DNA of 64,000 nucleotides, taken from Syntrophaceae bacterium UBA2280 (GTDB lineage Bacteria > Desulfobacterota > Syntrophia > Syntrophales > Smithellaceae). Location of the stretch: the NCBI GenBank assembly GCA_002347685.1, contig DDWS01000008.1:1-64000 (forward strand), written 5' to 3'. The position numbers and the translations under genes were made by a program. The notes below the pieces were generated by a model that worked only from the letters and a program-made list of their open reading frames with translations, was not told the origin of the DNA and did not search any database. Shown piece by piece: positions 41,941 through 51,224 of the stretch. Numbering within the stretch: position 1 is the first letter of the stretch; each line of letters starts with the position of its first letter.

Positions 41941-43446
41941 TTACTCCAACACATTGAACCGGGCCGAATTTCTGCCGGTGGCCGGATCATGCCGGATATC
42001 ACCGGTTTTTCCAACCAGTTCGATGATTTCCATCTGCAGGAGTTCCTCAGGGCCTGCGTCAATAACCGCCAGAGTTCTCCTGCCGTCTTCCAGCCGCCCG
42101 ATCACGGTGCCGGTCAGCGGCCGGCCGGCATGGTCATGACGGATGACGTAGGCTTCAACGCTCAGCGATCCTTCCGCTTTCTCAACGGGCGCAGGCAGGG
42201 CTTCCTCGTCGATTGCACGCTGAACAGGTGAATCATTCCGGTCACTCCAGGGTTGTCCGGAAGACGACCCGGCGTAGATACCGACGGCGTGTTTGGTCAG
42301 GTACCAGCCGTTTGCGGTCACCATGGCCCTTCGCGATCGGTTTTTCCTGATCAGATCGGTGACCGCAGCGATGGCATGCATTGAATAGTTGTTTCCCGGG
42401 CCGCCAAAGAAGGGAAGGCCCCCGGTCACGCTTAAGTCCCTCGGGTCACGGTCCGGGATGCCGATTTCTCTTCGGGCAATTTCAAAGGCCGAAGGGAAGC
42501 AGCTATAGAGGTCGAACACATCGATGTCGTCGAGAGTTGTCCCGGCCTGATCGCAGGCGATGCGCGATGCGTGGCGTATGGCCGGCGATTCATGAAGGCA
42601 CGGCCTGCGGGTGACATGCCAGATGTCGTTTAGGTCTGCGCCGCCTGTGGGATAAACCCATTGATCTCCGGGGATGCCCAGGCGCCGGGCACAATCTTCT
42701 GTGGTCATGATGACCGAGGCGGACTGATCCACATTGACATTGGCATTCATGGACTTGGTGTAAGGGTATCCGATATACCGGTTCTCCGGTGTGGGTGTGG
42801 CGATGGCCTGAGCCGACAGTGCCTGCTTTGACCATGCAAACGGGTTTTTCGAGGCGATGAGGGAAAGACGCTCAAAGGACTTCCCCATAGATATCTGGTG
42901 CTCCTGCGGAGACCTGCCGGATGACGCCCTCAGCGATGTCTCAAACAAAGGATACATGATCGACGGGAAGAAGAGATCATAGAGCTCCTCGATCTTGTCT
43001 ACGCCATTTTTGTTTTCTCCGTCGATCCGGCCGGGAGGCACACTTGCCGGCCAGTCCAGCACGATATCCCCCTTCATGGCGCGACGCAGGGAATAGATGG
43101 CTTCCGAGCCGGTCATGAGCACGGCCTTGCAGCGGCCTGCGGCCAGGTCCCGGGCCGCCTTGTTAACGACCATCTGCGGCGTGTTGCCCCCTACGGGAAG
43201 GTAAAGAGCCTGCCGTGGCCTGATGCCGAGTGCAGCCGAGAGCATCCCGGGCGCGTCAAAATAGGACCACTGGAAGAGATTCATCACATAGACGGAATCG
43301 ATGAAGTTTTTCAATCCTGATGCGCCTGCGTCGATCATCGCATCTTGGCTTGTCTTAATCATGAGGCCCAGGGGGTCGAGGGGCCGCTGGGTTTTCCTGT
43401 GCTGTGTGAACTGAGCGATACCGACGATGACAGGGGCAGAAGGCAT
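41941..43446 (-). CDS. Thiolase-like acetyl-CoA acetyltransferase homologue lacking the usual nucleophile
   Basis: A 501-residue thiolase-fold protein of the SCP-x/acetyl-CoA acetyltransferase-like group, start ATG 43446 behind GAGGAAAC. N-terminal VIVGIAQFTQHR and the GMLSAALGIRPRQALYLPVGGNTPQMVVNKAARDL region align with thiolases, but where true thiolases have the Cys of CASG this protein reads GGNTPQ. DIDVFDLYSCFPSAFEIARREIG and GGLPFFGGPGNNYSMHAIAAV correspond to the C-terminal Cys/His loops. A C-terminal beta-rich extension (about 400-501) resembles an OB-fold domain. It may act as a non-decarboxylating binding protein, or use another residue. Runs with RidA; divergent from two acyl-CoA synthetase-type genes. 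Confidence 0.8.
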   Translation of the reverse strand: MPSAPVIVGIAQFTQHRKTQRPLDPLGLMIKTSQDAMIDAGASGLKNFIDSVYVMNLFQWSYFDAPGMLSAALGIRPRQALYLPVGGNTPQMVVNKAARDLAAGRCKAVLMTGSEAIYSLRRAMKGDIVLDWPASVPPGRIDGENKNGVDKIEELYDLFFPSIMYPLFETSLRASSGRSPQEHQISMGKSFERLSLIASKNPFAWSKQALSAQAIATPTPENRYIGYPYTKSMNANVNVDQSASVIMTTEDCARRLGIPGDQWVYPTGGADLNDIWHVTRRPCLHESPAIRHASRIACDQAGTTLDDIDVFDLYSCFPSAFEIARREIGIPDRDPRDLSVTGGLPFFGGPGNNYSMHAIAAVTDLIRKNRSRRAMVTANGWYLTKHAVGIYAGSSSGQPWSDRNDSPVQRAIDEEALPAPVEKAEGSLSVEAYVIRHDHAGRPLTGTVIGRLEDGRRTLAVIDAGPEELLQMEIIELVGKTGDIRHDPATGRNSARFNVLE

Positions 43447-43708
43447 TTTCGTTTCCTCAAACTCATGTTATACGGACGACAGGGCATCCGTTTTTCAAAA
43501 TTGGGGCGGGATGGCATATTGCCGGGCATGAAGCTCTAGCGTGCATTCCTTACCACAATAAACGAATGATTGCGTTAAAAAATCCGGTATAAGAGAGGGG
43601 GATCCGCGTTGTTTAAAAAACCACGACAAAAAACTGGCGGTCTGCGTATGGTTTTGGTAGGATGCCGCGGTTGACATTCATATTGCACAGCGCAGACGGA
43701 GAATACCT

Positions 43709-45163
43709 ATGGATCTTCAAAAGCTTTTTCATCCGGAAAGTGTCGCGGTGGTCGGAGCCTCTCCCCATCTGGGCGACGGGAAGATGCCCTTCTACCAGTT
43801 GCTTAAACTGGCGGGCTACAAGGGGCGGATCTACCCCGTAAACCCGAAGTATCAGCAGATAGACGGGGCAAAGGTGTACGCGTCCCTGGAAGACATTCCG
43901 GAGACGGTGGACTTTGCCATCAGCGCGGTTCCGGCCGACAGGGCGCTGGAAACCGTTCAATCCGCCGTCCGGAAGGGTATCCGGTTTTTGCACTTCTTTA
44001 CCTCCGGGTTTTCCGAAATCGGCAACAAAGAGCTTGAGACGGCCATGGTGGAAGCCGCCCGCGCGGGCGGAACCCGGATTGTCGGGCCCAACTGCATTGG
44101 TATTCACTGTCAATCGTCCGGGCTGACCTGCGATTTTCCCAGGGAGCCGCTGGGTGGCGTCGGTGACGTGGCATTTCTTGGTCAGTCAGGAGGCATGACC
44201 ACAAATTTTATGCGTATGGCCATTGGCCGTTATCTTGATCTGAACAAAATCGTGTCCTACGGCAACCAGATCGATCTCCGGGTTGAGGACTATCTGGAAT
44301 ATCTGGCCGAAGACGAGACGGTCCGGGTGATCGCGGCCTATATCGAGGATATCAAAGACGGCCGGCGATTCATGGAGGCTTTAGAAAAAACCACTCAAAG
44401 AAAGCCCGTTGTCATTCTCAAGGGGGGCATTACCGGTCAGGGCGCGAAGGCGGCCTTTTCCCACACGGGCGCCCTGGCGGGGAGCCACGAAATATGGGCT
44501 TCCCTGATGAGACAGGCGCGGGTCATCGAAGCAGTGACTTTCGAACAATTGGTGGACCTCACCATGATGGCCGTATCCGAAAAGCCGCCCGCGGGGATGC
44601 GGCTCGGTTTTCTGGGCGCGGGTGGCGGCACGTCGGTTCTCTTTACCGACCTGTCCGACCTGGCGGGACTGACTCTGCCGGAGCTGTCGGAAACGGTACA
44701 GGAAATGATCAGCCAGCGCATCAGCAACGTGAACACGAGCACGGTAAATCCTGTGGATCTTGGATTCTACGGATTTGACTTCAACATCATGGCGCACACG
44801 ATCGAAGCGATGGCCCAAGACGACCAAATCGACGCCATCATCCCCTACTTCAACCTGGATTTCATCACCTCGTTCCAGAGAGACCAGATCGAAAGCGGAC
44901 CCCTTGCCATTGTGGAGGCGGCCGCCCGGACGAGCAAACCGGTCATCCCGATTCTCACGCAGTTTACGGAAAACCTCTTGGATATAGAGGATGTCAGGAT
45001 AAAAATGTTCTCCACGTTCAGGAAGGCGGGGATGGCGGTATACCGGACGCCACAGGACGCCATCACCTCCATCGGCGGTTACATGAAATGGCGGCAGCGG
45101 AACGAAGGGGCTTCCGTCGGAACATGTCCCGCTCAGGGACAGCGCATGGTCAAGGTTGGATAA
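43709..45163 (+). CDS. Acyl-CoA synthetase (NDP-forming), alpha-type subunit only
   Basis: A 484-residue CoA-binding and CoA-ligase protein of the acetate-CoA ligase (ADP-forming) family. It has the N-terminal CoA-binding Rossmann domain (SVAVVGASPHLGDGKMPFYQLLK; IYPVNPKYQQIDGAKVYASL), the succinyl-CoA-synthetase-like domain with VAFLGQSGGMTTNFM, and the phosphohistidine loop SHTGALAGSHEIW. The ATP-grasp beta domain needed for ATP synthesis is absent and no beta gene is adjacent. It may work with a beta subunit encoded elsewhere. The following gene overlaps or directly abuts it, so the two probably act together. Confidence 0.85.
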   Translation: MDLQKLFHPESVAVVGASPHLGDGKMPFYQLLKLAGYKGRIYPVNPKYQQIDGAKVYASLEDIPETVDFAISAVPADRALETVQSAVRKGIRFLHFFTSGFSEIGNKELETAMVEAARAGGTRIVGPNCIGIHCQSSGLTCDFPREPLGGVGDVAFLGQSGGMTTNFMRMAIGRYLDLNKIVSYGNQIDLRVEDYLEYLAEDETVRVIAAYIEDIKDGRRFMEALEKTTQRKPVVILKGGITGQGAKAAFSHTGALAGSHEIWASLMRQARVIEAVTFEQLVDLTMMAVSEKPPAGMRLGFLGAGGGTSVLFTDLSDLAGLTLPELSETVQEMISQRISNVNTSTVNPVDLGFYGFDFNIMAHTIEAMAQDDQIDAIIPYFNLDFITSFQRDQIESGPLAIVEAAARTSKPVIPILTQFTENLLDIEDVRIKMFSTFRKAGMAVYRTPQDAITSIGGYMKWRQRNEGASVGTCPAQGQRMVKVG

Positions 45164-45185
45164 GGGTTTTCATAAGGCATTTCTT

Positions 45186-46679
45186 ATGACAGGCGATGTC
45201 CACAAGAGGTATGAAAGAGACAAGATGAACATGGAAATGCTGCTTCAGGAAACCACCCGACGCTATCCTGAAAACACGGCCGTTATTTATGAGGGCAAAC
45301 GGATATCCTATGCAGAGCTGAATCAGCTCGTAGAGGCACTTGCTTATTATCTGCAAGGGCTTGGCATCCGAAAAGGCGATAAAGTCGCCATCATGCTTGC
45401 CAACTGTCCGGAGTTCATCATTTCCTACTTTGCCGCCCTCAGGATCGGTGCCGTCGCCGTGACGATCAACGTGATGTCCACCCCCTACGAACTTCAGTAT
45501 GTCGTTTTGAATTGCGACGCCAAAGTCTTCATCACGGCGGAGAACCTTGCAAAGAGGTTTCAGACCGTTCAGGCAACGAATCCCCTATGCCGGCATTTAA
45601 TTACCACCACCGGTTTGAACCCCGGATCCCCTTTCCATGACATCACCCATAGCGGTTTGATGAGCGTCAATCCTCCCGCGATTGAAGGGAGTGATCCCGC
45701 CGCCATGATCTACACGGCGGGTCTCACAGGAAAGCCGCTGGGTGCTGTTTTAACGTATAACAACCTTGCGACCCAGGCCGATCTGCTGGGCACCCTCTGT
45801 CACAGCACAAAAGACGATCGATTCCTGGCCGTGATCCCGTTGTTCCATTCTTTCGGAGCCGCCATCAACATGCTGTGCCCGGTATGTTTGGGAGGCACAA
45901 TCGTGCTGATGGATCGCTTTACGGTGGAAGGCATTTTTAAAACGATCCAGAATGAAGAGGTCACTTACATATCAGCCGTTCCGCGGCTCTTTATGGGGAT
46001 GCTGTTTTCTGACAAGCTCAAGGATTACGATCTCGGGTCATTGCGCCTGGGTATCACCGGCGGGGCTTCCATGCCCGCGGAGTTGTTTGCCGAATTAGAA
46101 AAACATCTAGGCGTGCAGGTTCGGGAAGGATACGGACTGACCGAAACATCTCCCTGCTGTGTTTTTTCCAGGCTCGACAAAGCGCAGAAATACGGCTCGA
46201 TAGGGACCGCCGTGCCGGGAGCGGTCGTGAAGATTTTCGATGATGCCGGCGGTGAACTGGCCGCAGGCGTGACAGGCGAGTTGGTCGTTCGCGGCCCTAT
46301 GGTGATGCAGGGTTATTATAAAAATGAAGCGGCCACGGCTGAAATCATTCGCGACGGATGGCTGCACACGGGTGATCTGGCCTATATGGATGAGGAGGGG
46401 TACGTTTTTCTAACCGGTGTGAAGAAGCGCATGATTATCACAAGTGGTTTCAATGTATATCCCAAAGAACTGGAACTGGTTTTGGAGATGCATCCCGCTG
46501 TGGTCGCATCGAAAGTCATCGGTAAAAAAGACCTGATGCGGGGGGAGATTGTCAAAGCCCTCATCGTCAAAAAACCCGGTAACAGGATCGATGAAAAAGA
46601 AATAACGCAGCATTGCCGAAATTACCTGTCTGCCTATAAGATACCCAGGGAGGTCGTATTTGTTGAATCCCTGGATTGA
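45186..46679 (+). CDS. AMP-forming acyl-CoA ligase homologue with degenerate catalytic motifs
   Basis: A 497-residue adenylate-forming protein, class I. The fold is fully recognisable: YPENTAVIYEGKRISYAELNQL, PLFHSFGAAINML, REGYGLTETSP, WLHTGDLAYMDEEGYVFLTGVKKRMIITSGFNVYPKELE. Two catalytic features are abnormal. The ATP motif reads MIYTAGLTGKPLGAVLTYN, with Leu (codon 45738-45740) where TGKPKG has Lys. The protein also ends at PREVVFVESLD, just before the A10 motif (PxxxxGKxxR) that carries the catalytic Lys; neither alternative frame restores it. ATG 45186 is chosen for an AAGGC site; TTG 45156 overlaps the upstream stop, and 45225 is also possible. It may be a substrate-binding or regulatory partner of the NDP-forming subunit. 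Confidence 0.82.
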   Translation: MTGDVHKRYERDKMNMEMLLQETTRRYPENTAVIYEGKRISYAELNQLVEALAYYLQGLGIRKGDKVAIMLANCPEFIISYFAALRIGAVAVTINVMSTPYELQYVVLNCDAKVFITAENLAKRFQTVQATNPLCRHLITTTGLNPGSPFHDITHSGLMSVNPPAIEGSDPAAMIYTAGLTGKPLGAVLTYNNLATQADLLGTLCHSTKDDRFLAVIPLFHSFGAAINMLCPVCLGGTIVLMDRFTVEGIFKTIQNEEVTYISAVPRLFMGMLFSDKLKDYDLGSLRLGITGGASMPAELFAELEKHLGVQVREGYGLTETSPCCVFSRLDKAQKYGSIGTAVPGAVVKIFDDAGGELAAGVTGELVVRGPMVMQGYYKNEAATAEIIRDGWLHTGDLAYMDEEGYVFLTGVKKRMIITSGFNVYPKELELVLEMHPAVVASKVIGKKDLMRGEIVKALIVKKPGNRIDEKEITQHCRNYLSAYKIPREVVFVESLD

Positions 46680-46799
46680 AAAAGGGGCGTGAAAATGCTT
46701 TGGCCTTATTGTTTTTTGACCTCACGATTGAAATGATATACAATAGGACTCGGCCCTTAATCAAACAAAGAATGCAGTCAGACGGCAAGGACGCATCCC

Positions 46800-49088
46800 A
46801 TGCTGAATTTTTTTCCATTCACCGCAAAACCACCCCGGCTCAAAAGCTTGCCCCTCAAGCCGTATCTTGTCGATTTCTCTTTAGACAGACTTGTTTTCGG
46901 CGTCGATAATATCCATTTTGACGTATACATCAGCCCGCGATTCTGCATGGCCCTTCAAAAGGCGGCATCGCTGATCATGATCAGGCAAAGCCGCACGGAA
47001 AGCTATCACAATGACTATCTTCGAGAATCCTGTGAAAGTGAAAAAGAAATTTTAAGGCGTCTGTGCGCGGATGTCATGCAAGACGGAATTAACAGGGCAA
47101 AAATGGAATCAGAGTATCAGATTGATTACCTGGGACAGGCCGCCCTGGCAAAGCTGTTTCTGCAAGAGGTTAAGAACCAGTATAGAAATCTGGTGGATCA
47201 TTTCGAGAAGCAAGTCCGTGCCTGCCAATTATCCCCGAAACATGCAGATGTTGAAGAGTTTAAGACCAAAGAAAAACTGGCTGAAATCAAACTTAATCAA
47301 AGTCGCATCATCCGTCTGGCGGGGGAAGAGTTGTTTCAGTTACTGACGGATATTCAGAATCGAAGTCTGCGCAATATGCGGGAAACACATTTTCAGTCCG
47401 CACAAATTCTGCCGGACAATTTTTTCAATAACCCGGTTTTGCATGTGAACAATCCGGCGGATGATTTTTTTCTTATTGAGGAGTATGCGCTGTTAGGCAA
47501 GCGCTCCCGGGATCCGGACAACTATGAAAATGTTAAATCGCTCATTCATGATCTGCTGGCAAAAACGGATTTATGTCCGTACGGTATGAAACAGGAAGGC
47601 GAGCCCGGCGCGGATGAAAAAAAAGACATGAAAGATCCCCCCGAATCGCAAAACCTAAGTCATCTCTACGATCCATGGATCATGGAAACCGGCAATATCG
47701 AAAAGCTGGTCGACTTTTTAGACTCAAAAGAACAGTTCGACAAAGCCAGAGACACGAAAGCGCAAGGCGACAGACTTCGTGAGCTCAAGGCGCAGACAAA
47801 AAACCGCCGGAGACTTCTGAAAATATTTTACCGGGCGTTTCGGAAGTCCGGTTTACTCAAGCAGATTGTGGCTGCTTATGAAATGAAATCAATCTACGGG
47901 ATCTATTGTCCGCCGCTGGCGCCAAGACAGATCAGGGAATTTCTGGTTAATTTCTGGTCGAGAAGATCCATGGTCCGCCAGTTGAAACGCCGGAAATCAT
48001 CGCGTGGCGACGCAGTTTCTCTGGCGCCCCTCAGACAGACCGTCCGCCGGATCCGGCGCACGTCCGCTGCAGAAAAAAAACTGCACGTCATCAATTTTCT
48101 CATAACGTTTTCCCGGTACCACCGCGATCTCTCTAATGCGCGCATCCTGAACGCCGCGATGGAATCCATCCATCTTGTGACAGAAGAAAAAACACTCCAA
48201 TTATCGAGAGGAAACCGTTCTGTGTTTGAATTTCTGCTTCCCGGTGAGCGCGGGAAAGAAGAAGAGCCTGTCAGGAATCATGTGATCATCAAGGCGGATA
48301 TTCGCGGTTCAATCCGAATCAACCATACCATGAGAGCCAGAGGGCTTAATCCGGCGTCACATTTCAGTTTGAACTTTTTTGACCCGATCTCCGAAGTGCT
48401 TTGTAATTATGACGCGGCCAAGGTCTTCATCGAAGGCGACGCAATTATCCTGTCAATCTTTGAAAATGAGGACACGCCGGAGGGCTGGTACAGTGTGGCC
48501 CGTGCCTGCGGGCTGGCAGTCAGAATTCTGCAAATTGTTCAACGCTATAACGTGAAAAACCGGGAAAATAATCTCCCGATCCTGGAACTGGGGATCGGTA
48601 TCTGTTACAGCTCCGAACCTCCGGCTTATCTTTTTGACGGCAATTCCAAAATTATGATTTCCCCTGCGATCAATATGGCCGACCGGCTGTCGGGCTGCAG
48701 CAAAAAACTGCGCATGCGCATAAAGAATCAAAATTCCCCATACAATCTTTACGTATTTAAAGATGCTCAGGAAGAAAATGAGGACGTTAGCGATGATTAT
48801 TCGCTGCGCTACAATGTGAACGGGATCGAATTGAGCCAGGAGGGCTTTGCCAAGCTTGCCTGCGAAATTAATTTGAAAAGGGAGGCGCAAAAAGCAGATC
48901 AGGAGGAAGACTATCAGTTCTACACCGGAAAAGTGCCGACCGTAAACGGTCACTACCAGCAACTGGCTATTCGGGAAGCGCCTGTTTACGAACTCAATGA
49001 GGATACTTTTAAGATCACAGGCAAGACGTCAAGAAAATACTATGAAGTTTGCGCCGGTCAAGACCTGTCAGATCGTCCTTACGGCTAA
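46800..49088 (+). CDS. Large protein of unknown function with divergent nucleotide-cyclase-like C-terminal domain
   Basis: A 762-residue protein from ATG 46800 (AAGGA site). Residues 1 to about 490 are predominantly helical and highly charged, without signal peptide or membrane helix, and match no family I know. From about 500 the chain resembles a class III adenylate/guanylate cyclase catalytic domain: HVIIKADIRGSIRINHTM (metal Asp), AAKVFIEGDAIILSIFE (second metal Asp), LELGIGICYSSEPPAYLFDG, and SPAINMADRLSGCSKK (the Asn and Arg transition-state pair). The usual substrate-selecting Lys four residues before the second Asp is Phe here. A further 120 residues follow the cyclase domain. It is likely a cytosolic signalling protein with unusual nucleotide use. 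It stands alone between the CoA-ligase pair and an ABC-F gene. Confidence 0.7.
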   Translation: MLNFFPFTAKPPRLKSLPLKPYLVDFSLDRLVFGVDNIHFDVYISPRFCMALQKAASLIMIRQSRTESYHNDYLRESCESEKEILRRLCADVMQDGINRAKMESEYQIDYLGQAALAKLFLQEVKNQYRNLVDHFEKQVRACQLSPKHADVEEFKTKEKLAEIKLNQSRIIRLAGEELFQLLTDIQNRSLRNMRETHFQSAQILPDNFFNNPVLHVNNPADDFFLIEEYALLGKRSRDPDNYENVKSLIHDLLAKTDLCPYGMKQEGEPGADEKKDMKDPPESQNLSHLYDPWIMETGNIEKLVDFLDSKEQFDKARDTKAQGDRLRELKAQTKNRRRLLKIFYRAFRKSGLLKQIVAAYEMKSIYGIYCPPLAPRQIREFLVNFWSRRSMVRQLKRRKSSRGDAVSLAPLRQTVRRIRRTSAAEKKLHVINFLITFSRYHRDLSNARILNAAMESIHLVTEEKTLQLSRGNRSVFEFLLPGERGKEEEPVRNHVIIKADIRGSIRINHTMRARGLNPASHFSLNFFDPISEVLCNYDAAKVFIEGDAIILSIFENEDTPEGWYSVARACGLAVRILQIVQRYNVKNRENNLPILELGIGICYSSEPPAYLFDGNSKIMISPAINMADRLSGCSKKLRMRIKNQNSPYNLYVFKDAQEENEDVSDDYSLRYNVNGIELSQEGFAKLACEINLKREAQKADQEEDYQFYTGKVPTVNGHYQQLAIREAPVYELNEDTFKITGKTSRKYYEVCAGQDLSDRPYG

Positions 49089-49298
49089 ACGATCCGATGG
49101 TCCGCAAATGTTTTTCCGTGATTGCGCGTCAGAATGAAAAGAACGGCGTTTCTAGTCCTCCCCGCGCAAAAGTCCGGGGAAGCAGGTGATGCGTCCCCCT
49201 GGTAACTCATAAAGGTGAGTGTATTTAAATGGATGGGACATGACGTAAATAATGCATTGCCATACAGATCGAAAGGTGCTAGACACCCTGACCAAGTG

Positions 49299-49332
49299 AA
49301 CCGCAGTGCTCACCAGGCACTGCGGTTTTTTT
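49299..49332 (+). terminator. Rho-independent terminator upstream of the ABC-F gene
   Basis: AACCGCAGTGC (49299-49309) pairs perfectly with GCACTGCGGTT (49317-49327), followed by seven T residues. It lies 210 bases past the cyclase-like gene and 28 bases before the ABC-F start, so it may be the former's terminator or an attenuator in the ABC-F leader, as is common for ABC-F genes. Confidence 0.85.
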
Positions 49333-49359
49333 ATAGTTATTCAAGGAGTATATAAAAAC

Positions 49360-50961
49360 ATGATCGCAGCAGCAAATATCACCCTTTCCTACGGGAAAAG
49401 GGTTCTTTTCAAGAATGTGAACATCAAGTTCACCCCCGGAAACTGTTACGGGCTGATCGGTGCCAACGGTTCGGGGAAGTCCACGTTTCTCAAGATTCTA
49501 TCAGGCGAACTGGAGGCGGACCATGGGGAAATTCAGGTCGGTCCGCGGGAGCGCATTGCCGTGTTGCGTCAGGATCATTTTGCCTTCGACGATGAAATTG
49601 TTTTCAACACGGTCGTGATGGGACATAAAAAGCTCTACAAAGTCATGATGCAGCGCGAGGCGATCTACGCCAAGGGAGAATTGACGGAAGCCGAAGGGGT
49701 GCGCTGCGCCGAAATTGAAAGTGCGTATGCGGAGCTGGGCGGTTATGAGGCCGACACAGAAGCCGCCGTGCTTTTGAGTGGACTGGGCATTTCCGAAGAG
49801 CTGCGGACAAAGAAGATGAGGGAGCTGGAGGCTGGTGACAAGGTTCGTGTGCTGCTGGCCCAGGCGCTGTTTGGAAATCCGGACGTGCTGCTGCTCGACG
49901 AACCGACCAACAACCTGGATCGGAAATCCATTCAATGGCTGGAAGATTTTTTATCGCGATTTTCCAATACGGTGATCGTGGTTTCTCATGACCGTCACTT
50001 TCTGAATCAGGTCTGCACGCATACCGCGGATATCGATTTCGGCCGGATTCAGATTTATGTCGGCAATTATGATTTCTGGTATCGTGCCAGTCAGCTGCAT
50101 TTCAAGCAAAAGCTCAGTGACAACCGCAAGGCGGCAGAAAAGGCTGAGGAACTCAAGGCCTTCATCCAGCGTTTCAGCGCCAATGCCTCCAAGTCCAAAC
50201 AGGCCACGTCACGCAAAAAACTGCTGGAAAAACTCACCCTGGAAGATATGCCGGTTTCTTCGCGAAAATATCCGTATGTGGTCTTCAAGCCCGAACGTGC
50301 CTGCGGTGACATTATCCTGTCCATTTCCGGACTCACGAAAGAAATTGACGGGGTCAAGGTGTTGGATCATTTTGACCTCAACGTGTGCAAGGGCGACAAA
50401 ATCGCTTTTATCGGCAAAAGCGCGCTGGCCCGAACCACCCTTTTTCAGATTCTCGCAGGTGAGATGGAGCCCGACAGCGGCAGTTTCCGCTGGGGGGTGA
50501 CCATTACCAGCGCGTATTTCCCGCAGGAGCACAGTGCGTTCTTTGAGCGCGAGATGACCCTGATTGAGTGGCTGGGCCAGTATTCACCGCCGACAGAAGG
50601 GGAGACCTTCGCGCGCGGATTTTTAGGAAGAATGCTTTTTTCAGGCGAGGAAGCCATGAAGAAAACCGTCGTCCTCTCCGGCGGCGAGCGGGTTCGCTGT
50701 ATGCTGTCGCGCATGATGCTGACCGGGGCCAATGTGCTGATTCTCGATGAGCCGACCAACCATCTGGATCTGGAATCGATCACCGCGCTCAACGACGGGC
50801 TCATCGCTTTTCCGGAGGTGGTTTTATTTGCCTCGCGTGACCAGGAATTTGTTTCCACCGCGGCCAACCGGCTAATCGAGATTGTGTCCGGCGCCGCCAT
50901 TGACCGCGCCCTAGAGGATGATGAGGATCCGGGGCGAGGCTATATCGCGCAGGCAGGCTGA
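49360..50961 (+). CDS. ABC-F family ATPase (YbiT-like)
   Basis: A 533-residue soluble protein with two ABC domains and no membrane part, of the ribosome-associated ABC-F class. Start ATG 49360 follows AAGGAG. Domain 1 has Walker A GLIGANGSGKST, a degenerate signature LEAGDKVRVLLAQALF, and Walker B VLLLDEPTNNLD. The linker with QATSRKKLLEKLTLEDMPVSSRKYPYVVF matches the YbiT subgroup. Domain 2 has an altered Walker A (FIGKSALARTTLFQIL, Arg in place of the conserved Lys), a good signature LSGGERVRCMLSRMML and Walker B VLILDEPTNHLDLES. ABC-F proteins adjust translation at stalled ribosomes or confer antibiotic protection; YbiT-type members are mostly housekeeping factors. Confidence 0.9.
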   Translation: MIAAANITLSYGKRVLFKNVNIKFTPGNCYGLIGANGSGKSTFLKILSGELEADHGEIQVGPRERIAVLRQDHFAFDDEIVFNTVVMGHKKLYKVMMQREAIYAKGELTEAEGVRCAEIESAYAELGGYEADTEAAVLLSGLGISEELRTKKMRELEAGDKVRVLLAQALFGNPDVLLLDEPTNNLDRKSIQWLEDFLSRFSNTVIVVSHDRHFLNQVCTHTADIDFGRIQIYVGNYDFWYRASQLHFKQKLSDNRKAAEKAEELKAFIQRFSANASKSKQATSRKKLLEKLTLEDMPVSSRKYPYVVFKPERACGDIILSISGLTKEIDGVKVLDHFDLNVCKGDKIAFIGKSALARTTLFQILAGEMEPDSGSFRWGVTITSAYFPQEHSAFFEREMTLIEWLGQYSPPTEGETFARGFLGRMLFSGEEAMKKTVVLSGGERVRCMLSRMMLTGANVLILDEPTNHLDLESITALNDGLIAFPEVVLFASRDQEFVSTAANRLIEIVSGAAIDRALEDDEDPGRGYIAQAG

Positions 50962-51224
50962 CTGGCGCCGTCATCGTGCGGCTCCGTCAGATGAGTCGCA
51001 TTTCGCACGATGAAGGAGACAGATTATCGGCCTTGCTGTTCGGCATTTCGAACCCCTTACCGTGTTGATTTCCCGGAATCTTTCCTGTTGCCCATCGCCT
51101 GGCGCCTTCCTTTTACAACGGAAATCGTCATTTCCTGCAATGGATATATCGCCTTTACAATGGTGAGTATTTTTTGTAGGCTTTGCCCAATGTAAAAAAG
51201 AACAGGAAGCCTGTTTTGAATAAA

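Noticed and set aside
49089..49298. A structured RNA or riboswitch in the leader of the ABC-F gene
   Set aside because: Short complementary pieces such as GGTG-CACC occur, but nothing resembles a known riboswitch core; only the terminator hairpin is solid.
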